NCBI RefSeq assembly: GCF_025147325.1
Contig: NZ_CP102262.1
Coordinates: 992,001 to 1,056,000, forward strand
Length of the DNA stretch: 64,000 nt
Origin: Bacteroides stercoris ATCC 43183
Lineage (GTDB): Bacteria; Bacteroidota; Bacteroidia; Bacteroidales; Bacteroidaceae
Direction: 5' to 3'
Part shown: in pieces, positions 33,025-42,078 of the stretch
How the letters are laid out: each line of letters starts with the position of its first letter
Position numbering within the stretch: the stretch's first letter is position 1
The notes under the pieces: model-generated
Told to the model about the DNA's origin: nothing
The model's input: the letters and a program-made list of their open reading frames with translations, nothing else
Databases searched by the model: none
Position numbers and translations under genes: made by a program

Positions 33025-34371
33025 TCATACAGCCGGCAGGCTGTTTCCGTTGATTTTCCGGTAGAGGTCGAGGGCGAATACATCCGTCATGCCGGATATG
33101 TAGTCCAATACGGCCTGTATCCTTTCATACAGTGCAGTTGCTTTCATATTATATTGTCCGGATACCCGGTTGATGAGCAACTGCGAATATGCTTTTTCCG
33201 GTGAGCGTACTGCATCGATCATCAGTTCGAGCAAGGTGCTGATGATACGGAAACCGGCAAGTTCTATGTCCAATACATCGCGCGAACGGTATATCTTCTT
33301 GAAAGATACCTCTGCGCAATGTTGGTAGGCCGCGGCAGGCCGTTCGGTGATATGCTTGATGAGACTTCCCTCAAATTCCCCTTCCAGTATCTGTACTTCG
33401 TTATCGAGGAATGCCCGGGTGCATTCGCCGATAAGCAGCCCGATGACGGAAGAACGCAGATAGGCTATCTGTTCATTGGTGTCGCTCACAATCTTGAGCG
33501 TGTCGAGGATGTGCGCCTTACGTTCGTCGGGAAAGTAGGCCAGCAGCAGGTCCTGCGTTTCCTGCGTAGTGAGAATCTTCAGTTTGTGGGCATCTTCAAT
33601 ATCCATCATCTGGTAGCAGATGTCATCTGCCGCTTCTACCAGGTAGACAAGCGGGTGACGTGCGTACTTCAAAGGTGAACCGTTAAGCTGTTTCATCCCC
33701 AGTTCTTCGGCTATTCGCCGGAAACTTTCTTCTTCGGTAGTAAAGAAGCCGAATTTGGATTTCTGTCCTGCCAGGCTCGATGAAAAGGGGTATTTTACGA
33801 TGCTGGCAAGTGTGGAATAGGTCAGGACGAAACCGCCTTTGCGGCGTCCTTCAAACTGATGGGTAAGCAGACGGAAAGCATTTGCGTTTCCTTCGAAATG
33901 AGTCAGGTCTTCCCATTGTGCCGGGGTGAGTTGTTCTCCGTCGGGTTGTTTTTCTTTCAATGCCAGCCCTTTTCCTTCCGAAAAGAAAGTAGAGATGGCG
34001 CGTTCGCCGGAATGTCCGAATGGCGGATTGCCCAAATCGTGCGCCAGACATGCTGCGGAAACAATGGAGCCGATTTCGGGCAGATAAGAGTCTTGCGGTT
34101 CGGGGCGGCGGGCAAGGATGGCTTTGGCTACGTCATTGCCCAGCGAACGACCTACGCAGGAAACTTCCAGGCTATGTGTCAGCCGGTTGTGTACGAATAT
34201 GCTGCCGGGCAGAGGGAACACTTGTGTCTTGTTCTGCAATCTCCGGAAAGGTGCGGAGAAGATGAGGCGGTCGTAATCCCGCTGAAATTCAGAACGGTTC
34301 TCGTGACGCTCTTTATGAAACTCTTCCAAGCCGAATCGTTTGGCGGATATGAGGGTATTCCAGTCCATCAT
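33025..34371 (-). CDS. dgt: Deoxyguanosine triphosphate triphosphohydrolase
   Basis: HD-superfamily dNTPase that cuts dGTP to deoxyguanosine and triphosphate, limiting the dNTP pool. 448 residues. The N-terminal signature FQRDYDRLIFSAPFRRLQNKTQV (in part: DRLIFSAPFRRLQ), metal ligands His in RLTHSLEVS, the HD pair in LAHDLGNPPFGHSGE, and DDICYQMMDIEDA are seen. Start is ATG at 34371 (MMDWN) or 34368. It is divergent from dut, which cuts dUTP, a sensible pairing of dNTP-cleaning enzymes. Confidence 0.93.
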   Translation of the reverse strand: MMDWNTLISAKRFGLEEFHKERHENRSEFQRDYDRLIFSAPFRRLQNKTQVFPLPGSIFVHNRLTHSLEVSCVGRSLGNDVAKAILARRPEPQDSYLPEIGSIVSAACLAHDLGNPPFGHSGERAISTFFSEGKGLALKEKQPDGEQLTPAQWEDLTHFEGNANAFRLLTHQFEGRRKGGFVLTYSTLASIVKYPFSSSLAGQKSKFGFFTTEEESFRRIAEELGMKQLNGSPLKYARHPLVYLVEAADDICYQMMDIEDAHKLKILTTQETQDLLLAYFPDERKAHILDTLKIVSDTNEQIAYLRSSVIGLLIGECTRAFLDNEVQILEGEFEGSLIKHITERPAAAYQHCAEVSFKKIYRSRDVLDIELAGFRIISTLLELMIDAVRSPEKAYSQLLINRVSGQYNMKATALYERIQAVLDYISGMTDVFALDLYRKINGNSLPAV

Positions 34372-34397
34372 GTTCTTACTTTCTTATTATTTAACTG

Positions 34398-34435
34398 CAA
34401 ATGTATGACTATTTGCTTCAAAATCCGTAATTTTG
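34398..34435. promoter_or_regulatory. Divergent -7 boxes for dgt and dut
   Basis: TACATTTG on the minus strand (34405-34398) serves dgt and TAATTTTG on the plus strand (34428-34435) serves dut; both match TAnnTTTG. Neither has TTTG at the preferred distance, so strength is uncertain. Confidence 0.55.
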
Positions 34436-34482
34436 TCCGTTAAATAGTGAATTAAAGTAATCTCAATCGTAACTTCATTGAA

Positions 34483-34929
34483 ATGGCAAATAATAGTATG
34501 ACCGTCCGAATTATAAATAAGTCGAAACATCCGTTGCCTGCATATGCCACCGAGTTGTCTGCCGGAATGGACATCCGTGCCAATCTTTCCGAGCCGATAG
34601 CTTTGGAACCGTTGCAGCGTTGCCTGGTTCCTACAGGTTTGTACATCGCTTTGCCGGCGGGGTTTGAGGCGCAGATTCGTCCCCGCAGCGGTTTGGCTAT
34701 CAAGAAAGGTATCTCGGTATTGAACTCTCCGGGTACTATCGATGCAGACTATCGCGGTGAAATCTGTATTATCCTCGTAAATCTTTCTTCGGAAACATTT
34801 ATGATTGAGGACGGAGAACGAATCGCCCAAATGGTAATTGCCCGCCATGAGCAGGCCGTATGGCAGGAGGTGGATGTGTTGGATGAAACGGAACGCGGTG
34901 CCGGTGGCTTCGGACATACGGGCGTGTAG
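34483..34929 (+). CDS. dut: Deoxyuridine 5'-triphosphate nucleotidohydrolase
   Basis: Trimeric dUTPase making dUMP for thymidylate synthesis and keeping uracil out of DNA. 148 residues. Conserved motifs in order: [10 protein letters not shown] (motif 1), RPRSGLAIK (2), [11 protein letters not shown] (3, with the catalytic Asp and substrate Tyr region), GERIAQMVI (4) and the glycine-rich C-terminal arm [10 protein letters not shown] (5). Complete and ordinary. Confidence 0.97.
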   Translation: MANNSMTVRIINKSKHPLPAYATELSAGMDIRANLSEPIALEPLQRCLVPTGLYIALPAGFEAQIRPRSGLAIKKGISVLNSPGTIDADYRGEICIILVNLSSETFMIEDGERIAQMVIARHEQAVWQEVDVLDETERGAGGFGHTGV

Positions 34930-34943
34930 TTGGGATGGGGTAT

Positions 34944-34971
34944 GAGTGATTAGCGATGAGTGATTAGTGAT
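34944..34971. repeat. Two 14-bp tandem repeats after dut
   Basis: GAGTGATTAG(C/T)GAT occurs twice head to tail with a 14-bp period between dut and the TPR gene. It is a low-complexity intergenic repeat of a kind often seen in Bacteroides; no function is evident. Confidence 0.5.
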
Positions 34972-35011
34972 TGACGGAGGGTTGCTTATACCATTTGATT
35001 TTATATAGATA

Positions 35012-36775
35012 ATGAGCATATTCAATAATAAGAAAATAGGGCTGTTTTTGTTGGTGGCGGGCTTCTTGCTTGTCTCCTGCGGGACATCCCGTAAGCAGGC
35101 AAAGGCATTATCGGCGAAGCCTGTGGCGGAACTTACTCCGGAACAGCAGCGTAAGTACGATTATTTCTTTTTGGAAGCAGCCCGTCTGAAGATTCAGAAA
35201 GACTATGATGCGGCTTTTGATTTGCTGCAACATTGCCTGACTATCAATCCGAATGCTTCGTCGGCCTTATACGAACTGGCGCAATATTATTTGTTCCTGA
35301 AGCAAGTGCCTCAGGGGCAGGCTGCATTGGAGAAGGCCGTGGAAAACGATCCGGATAATTATTGGTACAGTCAGGGACTGGCGAATCTTTATCAGCAACA
35401 GGACGAAAAGGAGAAAGCGATGAAGCTGCTGGAAGATATGTCTATACGTTTCACCGACAAGCTGGATCCGCTTTATGCCTTGTTGGACATTTATAATCGG
35501 CAGGAGCAGTATGATAAGGTGATTGCCACTTTGAACCGGATTGAGGAGAAGATGGGCAAAAGCGAGCAGTTGAGTATGGAGAAGTTCCGTATTTATCTGC
35601 AAATGAAAGACAATAAGAATGCTTTCCATGAGATAGAGAGCCTGGTTGCGGAGTATCCGATGGATTCCCGTTATCAGGTTGTGTTAGGGGATGTATATAT
35701 GCAGAACGGAAAGAAAGAGGAAGCATATAACATGTACCGCAAGGTGTTGGATGCCGAGCCGGATAATGCCATGGCGATGTATTCGCTGGCGTCCTATTAT
35801 GAGGAGACCGGTCAGAAAGACCTTTATCAGCAGCAGTTGGACACTTTATTGCTCAACAAGAAAGTTCCTTCGGAAACGAAACTGAATGTAATGCGCCAGT
35901 TTGTCGTGCAGAATGAGCAGAACGGTAAGGACAGTACGCGGGTTATCAGCCTTTTCGACCGTATTCTGGAACAAGAGCCGGATGATGCCGGGATACCGAT
36001 GCTTTACGCTCAGTATCTTTTATCTAAGGGAATGAACAAGGAAGCCTTTCCGGTACTGCGTCAGGTGTTGACAATCGATCCTACCAATACGGCTGCGCGT
36101 ATGATGTTGCTGGGTGAAGCGGTACGCAAGGAGGATTACAACGATGTGATTGATTTATGCGAAGCCGGCGTTGAAACCAACCCGGAGATGCTGGAGTTCT
36201 ATTTCTATCTGGCTATCGCTTATAACCAGGCGGAACGGACGGATGATGTAATTTCCATTTGTCAGAAAGCATTGACGCAAATTACGGCGGACAGTAAGAA
36301 AGAGGTTGTTTCAGATTTCTATTCCATTTTGGGAGATGCCTATCATACGAAAGATTTGAATACGGAAGCCTATGCTGCCTATGATTCGGCGCTGGTGTAC
36401 AATCCTTCCAATATCGGAGCTTTGAACAATTATGCTTATTACCTATCTGTCGAGCGCCGTAATCTGGATAAAGCCGAGGAGATGAGTTATAAGACGGTGA
36501 AGGCGGAACCCGATAATGCCACCTATTTGGACACTTATGCCTGGATTCTGTTTGAGAAAGGCAATTATGCCGAGGCCCGTTTGTATATAGACGATGCCAT
36601 GAAAAGTGACGGAGGCAAAAGCGATGTCATCGTAGAACATTGCGGCGACATCTACTATATGACGGGTGATGTGGACAAGGCTCTGGAGTATTGGAACCAG
36701 GCATTGAAGATAGGCAGTAAGTCCAGGACCCTACAGGAGAAGATTCGGAAGAAGAAGTATATCAGTGATAAGTAA
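35012..36775 (+). CDS. Tetratricopeptide-repeat lipoprotein
   Basis: 587 residues. Lipobox LVSC gives Cys23. The rest is a run of TPR helices, e.g. AAFDLLQHCLTINPNASSALYEL, with paired Asn/Asp-Pro-Asp-Asn turns (ENDPDNYWYS, DAEPDNAMAMYSL, KAEPDNATYL) through about residue 575, roughly 14 units. It should be an outer- or inner-membrane-anchored periplasmic scaffold. The gene order dut - TPR - DUF4292 - EnvC-like suggests a role in envelope assembly or division, but no exact partner is known. A lysine-rich tail (RKKKYISDK) ends the protein. Confidence 0.88.
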   Translation: MSIFNNKKIGLFLLVAGFLLVSCGTSRKQAKALSAKPVAELTPEQQRKYDYFFLEAARLKIQKDYDAAFDLLQHCLTINPNASSALYELAQYYLFLKQVPQGQAALEKAVENDPDNYWYSQGLANLYQQQDEKEKAMKLLEDMSIRFTDKLDPLYALLDIYNRQEQYDKVIATLNRIEEKMGKSEQLSMEKFRIYLQMKDNKNAFHEIESLVAEYPMDSRYQVVLGDVYMQNGKKEEAYNMYRKVLDAEPDNAMAMYSLASYYEETGQKDLYQQQLDTLLLNKKVPSETKLNVMRQFVVQNEQNGKDSTRVISLFDRILEQEPDDAGIPMLYAQYLLSKGMNKEAFPVLRQVLTIDPTNTAARMMLLGEAVRKEDYNDVIDLCEAGVETNPEMLEFYFYLAIAYNQAERTDDVISICQKALTQITADSKKEVVSDFYSILGDAYHTKDLNTEAYAAYDSALVYNPSNIGALNNYAYYLSVERRNLDKAEEMSYKTVKAEPDNATYLDTYAWILFEKGNYAEARLYIDDAMKSDGGKSDVIVEHCGDIYYMTGDVDKALEYWNQALKIGSKSRTLQEKIRKKKYISDK

Positions 36776-36819
36776 GTCGGTAAAACGGTGAAGTGATACA
36801 TAATAAAAGTAACAAGGTA

Positions 36820-37398
36820 ATGGAACAAACAAAATTCAATGGCAGGACTCTGGTCTTTATGCTCTTTATCCTCTGCTGTCTGGCAGGCTGTAAAACCACC
36901 CGGAAGGCGGAGACATCCAAATTTCCCGAAAGTACCCGCTACCTGTCTTCCAAGGTGCGGCTGACCGTTCCTACCAAAGACGCCGTTTTCACCGTAAACG
37001 GTACGATGAAGCTGATAAGCGGCGAACGGATGCAGCTTTCTTTCCTCATGCCTATCATACGTACAGAGGTGGCGCGCATGGAGGTGACACCCGAAGAAAT
37101 ATTGCTGGTAGACCGCATGGGCAAGCGTTACGTCCGTGCTACCCGTAAGGAATTGAAAGATGTGCTACCGAAGAAAGCCGACTTTGCCCATTTGGAAAAG
37201 ATTCTATTCAATGCTTCCAAACCCAACGGAAAGAAAGAGTTGTCGGGAAAGGAATTGGGCATTCCTTCGCTGGAGAAAGGCAGAATCGAGTTGTCCGGCT
37301 TTTCCAATAATTCGTTTTCGCTGACGCCTACCGAGCTGTCTTCAAAGTACACACAAGTTGAGTTGAATGAAATATTAGAAATGCTGATGAGCTTATGA
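36820..37398 (+). CDS. DUF4292 lipoprotein
   Basis: 192 residues from the ATG at 36820 (MEQTKFNGR); an in-frame GTG at 36793 would add nine residues. Lipobox LAGC gives Cys24. Beta-rich body with VNGTMKLISGERMQLSF, RTEVARMEVTPEEILLVDRMGKRYV and a C-terminal LSSKYTQVELNEIL. This matches the DUF4292 pattern found across Bacteroidetes, whose fold prediction is similar to LolA/LolB-type lipoprotein carriers; that link is inference. Its stop overlaps the next start by ATGA. Confidence 0.8.
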   Translation: MEQTKFNGRTLVFMLFILCCLAGCKTTRKAETSKFPESTRYLSSKVRLTVPTKDAVFTVNGTMKLISGERMQLSFLMPIIRTEVARMEVTPEEILLVDRMGKRYVRATRKELKDVLPKKADFAHLEKILFNASKPNGKKELSGKELGIPSLEKGRIELSGFSNNSFSLTPTELSSKYTQVELNEILEMLMSL

Positions 37399-38693
37399 GA
37401 CGTTTGCTTTGTATTTTTATAGGTTGTTTCTGTCTGGCTTTTCCGCTTCTTGCCCAGTCCAACAAACTGATAAAGGAATTGGAAAGCAAGCGCGGTGCTT
37501 TGCAAAAGCAGATTACCGAATCGGAAACACTTCTGAAAACTACAAAGAAAACCGTAAGCAGCCAGTTGAACGGACTTGCCGCTTTGACGGGGCAGATAGA
37601 GGAACGCAAACGATATATCCTTACCATAAATAACGATGTAGAGTCGATAGACCGTGAGCTATCGTCATTGGAACGCCAGTTAGGAAAATTGCAGCGCGAC
37701 TTGAAGGACAAGAAGAAGAAATACGAGTCGTCTGTCCAGTACCTTTATAAGAACCGTTCCATTGAGGAGAAGCTGATGTTTATTTTCTCTGCACGGAGTC
37801 TGGCGCAGACCTATCGCCGCTTGCGTTATGTGCGTGAGTATGCCACCTACCAACGCCTGCAGGGCGAGGAAGTGCTGAAAAAGCAGGAACAGGTCAATAA
37901 GAAGAAAGCGGAACTCAGGCAGGTGCGGGCTGCCAAAGCCAATCTGCTGAAAGAGCGCGAGGCCGAGAAAGTAAAACTGGAAGCGCAGGAGAAAGAAAAG
38001 CGTATCCTTGTGGCCGATTTACGGAAGAAGCAACGCGGATTACAGAACGAGATTGCCAAGAAGCGGCGCGAGGCCAGCCAACTTAATGCGCGTATCGACC
38101 GCTTGATTGCCGAAGAAATAGAGAAAGCCCGCAAACGTGCCGCAGAGGAAGCACGCCGTGAAGCGGCTGCCCGCAAGAAAGAAGCGGCTAAAGCGGCTAA
38201 GTCGGGAACGTCCGCTTCCGGAAAAAAGGTTGCTCCTCTGGAAACTTATACCATGAGTAAGGCCGACCGCGAGCTGTCCGGTGACTTTGCCAATAACCGC
38301 GGCAAGCTGCCTATGCCTATCAGCGGAGCCTATATCATAACCAGCCATTACGGGCAATATGCCGTGGAGGGATTGCGCAATGTCAAGTTGGACAATAAAG
38401 GTATCGACATCCAGGGAAAACCGGGGGCGCAGGCGCGTGCCGTCTTCAACGGCAAGGTGGCGGCCGTATTCAAACTGAACGGGCTGTTTAATATCCTTAT
38501 CCGTCATGGAGCCTATATTTCCGTATATTGCAACCTGGCTTCCGCTTCGGTGAAACAAGGTGATACGGTCACTACCAAGCAAGCTATCGGCCAGGTATTC
38601 TCGGATGGGGCGGACGGCGGACGTACGGTACTTCACTTCCAGCTACGCCGTGAAAAGGAGAAGCTGAATCCCGAACCCTGGCTGAACAGATAA
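37395..38693 (+). CDS. EnvC-like murein hydrolase activator with degenerate LytM (M23) domain
   Basis: 432 residues: signal peptide (about 1-21), long coiled coil (about 22-270: KLIKELESKRGALQKQ, heptads rich in Lys/Glu/Arg), then a LytM domain (about 310-430). The zinc ligands are lost: the usual H-x3-D is N334-K-G-I-D338, and the HxH near the end is V412-L-H414. That matches EnvC and NlpD of E. coli, which do not cut peptidoglycan themselves but activate amidases at the septum. It overlaps the DUF4292 gene by four bases. Convergent with argE-like gene, three bases apart. Confidence 0.85.
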   Translation: MRRLLCIFIGCFCLAFPLLAQSNKLIKELESKRGALQKQITESETLLKTTKKTVSSQLNGLAALTGQIEERKRYILTINNDVESIDRELSSLERQLGKLQRDLKDKKKKYESSVQYLYKNRSIEEKLMFIFSARSLAQTYRRLRYVREYATYQRLQGEEVLKKQEQVNKKKAELRQVRAAKANLLKEREAEKVKLEAQEKEKRILVADLRKKQRGLQNEIAKKRREASQLNARIDRLIAEEIEKARKRAAEEARREAAARKKEAAKAAKSGTSASGKKVAPLETYTMSKADRELSGDFANNRGKLPMPISGAYIITSHYGQYAVEGLRNVKLDNKGIDIQGKPGAQARAVFNGKVAAVFKLNGLFNILIRHGAYISVYCNLASASVKQGDTVTTKQAIGQVFSDGADGGRTVLHFQLRREKEKLNPEPWLNR

Positions 38694-38696
38694 GTT

Positions 38697-39764
38697 TTAT
38701 ATTGTTGCTCCGTCCAGCAGGTCCAGATAAAGTGCAATAGCCTCTTCAATCTCTTTGACGAAGATAAACTCATCCGCAGTATGGGAGCGGCTGCTCTTGC
38801 CCGGTCCTATTTTCATGGACGGGAAAGACATCAGTGCTTGGTCTGAAAGGGTAGGCGAACCGAAAGGAGTCCGACCCATCGCAACGGCCTTTTTTACCAG
38901 CGGGTGTTCGGGAGAAACATGCGAAGAACCCAAGCGGAAAGAACGCGCTTTGGCTTCACAGGCGATGTGTTTCCGTATCTCGTCGAAAAGTTCCTGGTTG
39001 GTGTAACATTCGTTGCTGCGGATGTCGACTACGAATGTGCAGCGGTCGGGTATTACATTGTGCTGTGTCCCTGCATTCACCATGGTTACACTCATTTTTA
39101 CCGGCCCCAATAAAGCCGATTCTTTCGGGAAACGGTAATCGCGGAACCAGGCAATGTCGTTCAGCACCTTGTATATGGCGTTGTCGCCTTCGTTCCGGGC
39201 AGCATGCCCCGACCTGCCGTAGGCGGTGACATCCAGTACCATCAGCCCTTTTTCGGCAATGGCGGGTTGCATCTCCGTGGGTTCGCCCACAATGGCGAAT
39301 TGTATGGGCGGTAGTTCCGGCAGTACGGACTCTACTCCTTCCTTGCCCGACACCTCTTCCTCGCAGGAAGCCAGGTAAATCAGGTTGTAAGCCTGTGTAG
39401 TCCGGCACAATTGCAGGAATACCTGCAGCAGGCTGACTACGCTTGCTCCGGCATCATTGCTTCCCAAACCGTAAATCTTGCCGTTCTCTTCCGTAGGGGT
39501 GAACGGGGCTTTCTGCCATCCGTTTACGGGCTTCACCGTGTCGATGTGCGAGTTCAGCAGCAGCGTAGGCTTGTTCAGGTCGAACATCGGGCTGAGACAC
39601 CATATATTGTTGCCTTTCCGTCCGGTTGCCATTCCCTGCATTTCGATGTAATTCTGAAGAAAGTCCGCAGCCTGCTCCTCTTCGCGGCTCAATGATGGTA
39701 TGGCTATCAATGATTTAAGCAGTCCGATTGCCTCGGAAACCAGTGTTTCTATATCCGTTGTCAT
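38697..39764 (-). CDS. argE: M20-family deacylase, probable N-acyl-ornithine/citrulline deacylase ArgE
   Basis: Zinc amidohydrolase of the M20 family, 355 residues. Metal and catalytic motifs: LLNSHIDTVKP (His-x-Asp), GSNDAGASVVSLL (bridging Asp) and SCEEEVSGKEG (catalytic Glu pair), followed by the dimerisation domain. Short length and the LDRALMSFPSMKIGPG-like end (actually SDQALMSFPSMKIGPG) fit the Bacteroidetes ArgE type. In Bacteroides arginine synthesis uses N-succinylated intermediates, so the substrate may be N-succinyl-citrulline or -ornithine rather than the acetyl form; that is known for the genus, not shown here. Other M20 peptidases are possible. Confidence 0.8.
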   Translation of the reverse strand: MTTDIETLVSEAIGLLKSLIAIPSLSREEEQAADFLQNYIEMQGMATGRKGNNIWCLSPMFDLNKPTLLLNSHIDTVKPVNGWQKAPFTPTEENGKIYGLGSNDAGASVVSLLQVFLQLCRTTQAYNLIYLASCEEEVSGKEGVESVLPELPPIQFAIVGEPTEMQPAIAEKGLMVLDVTAYGRSGHAARNEGDNAIYKVLNDIAWFRDYRFPKESALLGPVKMSVTMVNAGTQHNVIPDRCTFVVDIRSNECYTNQELFDEIRKHIACEAKARSFRLGSSHVSPEHPLVKKAVAMGRTPFGSPTLSDQALMSFPSMKIGPGKSSRSHTADEFIFVKEIEEAIALYLDLLDGATI

Positions 39765-39798
39765 CGTTGGGTTCTGTTATATATTCGTTATTACTTTG

Positions 39799-39857
39799 CA
39801 AACTTACGGATAAATCCCGAAAAAGGGAGATAGTTTCAAATAAAACTAATACCTTTG
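39799..39857. promoter_or_regulatory. Divergent -7 boxes for argE and the acyl-CoA ligase gene
   Basis: TAAGTTTG on the minus strand (39806-39799) faces argE, and TACCTTTG on the plus strand (39850-39857) faces the AMP-ligase gene 28 bases further on. Both are exact -7 matches; upstream TTTG boxes are poor. Confidence 0.55.
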
Positions 39858-39885
39858 TACCCATATTTACCAATTCATTAAAAAT

Positions 39886-41691
39886 ATGACTTATCATCAT
39901 TTGTCTGTTCTGATACATCGTCAGGCAGAGAAGTATGGAGACAAAGTAGCCCTTAAATACAGGGACTATGAAACATCACAATGGATACCTATCACTTGGA
40001 ATAAATTCTCTCGTACAGTACGTCAGGCAGCCAATGCGTTGGTGGCTTTAGGTGCAGAGGAACAGAGGAACATCGGTATCTTCTCACAAAACAAGCCGGA
40101 ATGTTTATTTACCGATTTTGCTGCCTTTGCCAACCGTCTGGTTACCATACCGCTGTATGCTACCAGCTCTTCGGCTCAGGCCCAGTATATTATCAACGAT
40201 GCTCAGATACGTTTCCTCTTTGTGGGCGAGCAATTCCAGTATGATGCCGCTTTCAGCGCATTTGGCTTTTGCCACTCTCTGGAGAAACTGATTATTTTCG
40301 ACCGCAGCGTTGTGCGCGATCCCCGCGACAAGACCTCTATCTACTACGACGAGTTTCTGGCATTGGGCGAGGGGCTACCCCACAATGCCGTTGTGGAAGA
40401 GCGTACCGCCCGTGCATCGGACAGCGACCTTGCCAATATTCTTTATACATCCGGCACCACCGGCGAGCCGAAAGGAGTGATGCTGCACCACTTCAACTAC
40501 AGAGAGGCTATCCGCATCCATGATATCCGCCTGACTGCCATGACGGATAAGGATGTGTCCATGAACTTCCTTCCGTTGACGCATGTGTTTGAAAAAGCAT
40601 GGACTTATTTCTGTCTTCACAGAGGTGTGCAGGTTTGTGTCAATCTTCGTCCGGCAGATATTCAGACCACTATCAAGGAGATACGTCCTACATTGATGTG
40701 CAGCGTTCCCCGCTTTTGGGAGAAGGTATATGCCGGTGTGCAGGAGAAGATTGCCCAGGAGAGCGGCCTGCGGAAAGCAATGATGCTGGATGCTCTTAAA
40801 GTTGGGAAGATGCACAACATTGATTACCTGCGTGCAGGCAAAACGCCGCCCCTGATGCTTCATCTGAAGTATAAATTCTATGAAAAGACTATCTATGCCC
40901 TGCTGAAAAAGACAATCGGTATTGAGAACGGTAATTTCTTCCCGACTGCCGGTGCTGCCGTATCCGATGAAATCTGCGAATTCGTGCACTCGGTGGGCAT
41001 CAATATGGTGGTGGGTTATGGATTGACGGAATCTACGGCTACCGTGTCCTGCTTCCTCGACAAGGGGTATGAGATAGGTTCGGTAGGTACTGTCATGCCC
41101 GACCTTGAAGTGAAGATTGGAGAAAACAATGAAATCCTGCTTCGCGGTAAGACTATTACTACCGGCTATTATAAGAAACCGGAAGCCACCGCTGCGGCTA
41201 TCGACAAAGACGGTTGGTTCCATACGGGTGATGCCGGCTATCTGAAGGGAAATCATTTGTATCTGACCGAACGTATCAAGGATTTGTTCAAGACCTCGAA
41301 CGGAAAGTATATCTCTCCGCAGGCTCTGGAAACCAAACTGTCGATAGACCGTTACATTGACCAGATTGCTGTCATTGCCGACCAGCGTAAGTTTGTGTCT
41401 GCCTTGATTGTTCCGGTTTATGGCTTGGTGAAGAACTACGCCAAGGAGAAAGGCCTTGAGTACAAGGATATGGCCGATTTATTGCAGCATCCTAAAGTGC
41501 AGGCTTTGTTCCGTGCCCGCATTGATACGTTGCAACAGCAGTTTGCGCATTATGAGCAGGTGAAACGTTTCACTTTATTGTCCGAACCGTTCAGCATGGA
41601 ACGGGGCGAACTGACAAATACATTGAAGCTGAAACGTTCTGTGGTGGCAAAGAATTATAAGGAGCTGATTGATAAGATGTACGAAGAATAA
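39886..41691 (+). CDS. Long-chain fatty acyl-CoA ligase (AMP-forming)
   Basis: 601 residues, adenylate-forming superfamily. Motif A3 is ILYTSGTTGEPKGVML (near residue 190), followed by NFLPLTHVFEKAW, GYGLTESTATV (A5), GWFHTGDAGYL (A7) and KTSNGKYISPQALE with the catalytic-lysine region. The pattern is that of FadD15-type long-chain acyl-CoA synthetases common in Bacteroidetes. Likely cytoplasmic or membrane-associated, activating free fatty acids for lipid synthesis. No partner genes adjoin it; a terminator follows. Confidence 0.92.
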   Translation: MTYHHLSVLIHRQAEKYGDKVALKYRDYETSQWIPITWNKFSRTVRQAANALVALGAEEQRNIGIFSQNKPECLFTDFAAFANRLVTIPLYATSSSAQAQYIINDAQIRFLFVGEQFQYDAAFSAFGFCHSLEKLIIFDRSVVRDPRDKTSIYYDEFLALGEGLPHNAVVEERTARASDSDLANILYTSGTTGEPKGVMLHHFNYREAIRIHDIRLTAMTDKDVSMNFLPLTHVFEKAWTYFCLHRGVQVCVNLRPADIQTTIKEIRPTLMCSVPRFWEKVYAGVQEKIAQESGLRKAMMLDALKVGKMHNIDYLRAGKTPPLMLHLKYKFYEKTIYALLKKTIGIENGNFFPTAGAAVSDEICEFVHSVGINMVVGYGLTESTATVSCFLDKGYEIGSVGTVMPDLEVKIGENNEILLRGKTITTGYYKKPEATAAAIDKDGWFHTGDAGYLKGNHLYLTERIKDLFKTSNGKYISPQALETKLSIDRYIDQIAVIADQRKFVSALIVPVYGLVKNYAKEKGLEYKDMADLLQHPKVQALFRARIDTLQQQFAHYEQVKRFTLLSEPFSMERGELTNTLKLKRSVVAKNYKELIDKMYEE

Positions 41692-41726
41692 AAGTCCGGA
41701 TGACTTTAGAGTTTGCTTAAAATAAT

Positions 41727-41756
41727 AAAAAAGGAGGGCGGTATGCCTCCTTTTTT
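41727..41756 (+). terminator. Rho-independent terminator after acyl-CoA ligase gene
   Basis: AAAAAAGGAGG (41727-41737) pairs with CCTCCTTTTTT (41746-41756) across an 8-base loop, 35 bases after the stop codon. The T-run is part of the 3' arm. Symmetric, so it could work both ways. Confidence 0.88.
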
Positions 41757-41823
41757 ATTGTCGGATATGCCGTCAACGGTTTAGGCTTATATGTTTACAA
41801 ATGGAACGGTATGATTCTTTCTT

Positions 41824-41974
41824 CTTTTTCCTTCTTTTCCGCTCCGTTGAATGAGCTCCATCGAGTCAGGGACTGAATGCCTTTGACTTCCTGACTGAAT
41901 GCCTTTCACTCAGGGACTCATTGTTCCCCTGTTCAGAAGTCTTTGTGAGCGGGGAGGGAGAAAAGGGGAAAAAG
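41824..41974. repeat. 22-bp degenerate tandem repeat (4 copies) between imperfect inverted arms
   Basis: Units start at 41849, 41871, 41893 and 41915, an exact 22-bp period. Copies 2 and 3 share GACTGAATGCCTTT; copies 1 and 3 share a (A)(G/C)TCAGG end; copy 4 is diverged. Outside them CTTTTTCC...CGCTC (41824-41844) is imperfectly inverse-complementary to GAGCGG...GGAAAAAG (41947-41974). This matches the layout, not the sequence, of the element at 9622-9713. The remainder of the 41692-42078 gap (after the terminator) shows no gene or clear promoter box. Confidence 0.6.
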
Positions 41975-42078
41975 TTGGAAGTCGGGATAAAAAATGTGTA
42001 TTTCTTCTTAGGGTTGTGCCGGTGTGGTCTGTTTATATTCTATGGAAAGATATTTTTAATCTTAAAACTTAGTATGCT

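Noticed and set aside
34387..35025. Minus-strand frame of about 212 codons opposite dut
   Set aside because: dut on the plus strand has all five dUTPase motifs; the antisense frame runs through the 14-bp repeat and lacks features.
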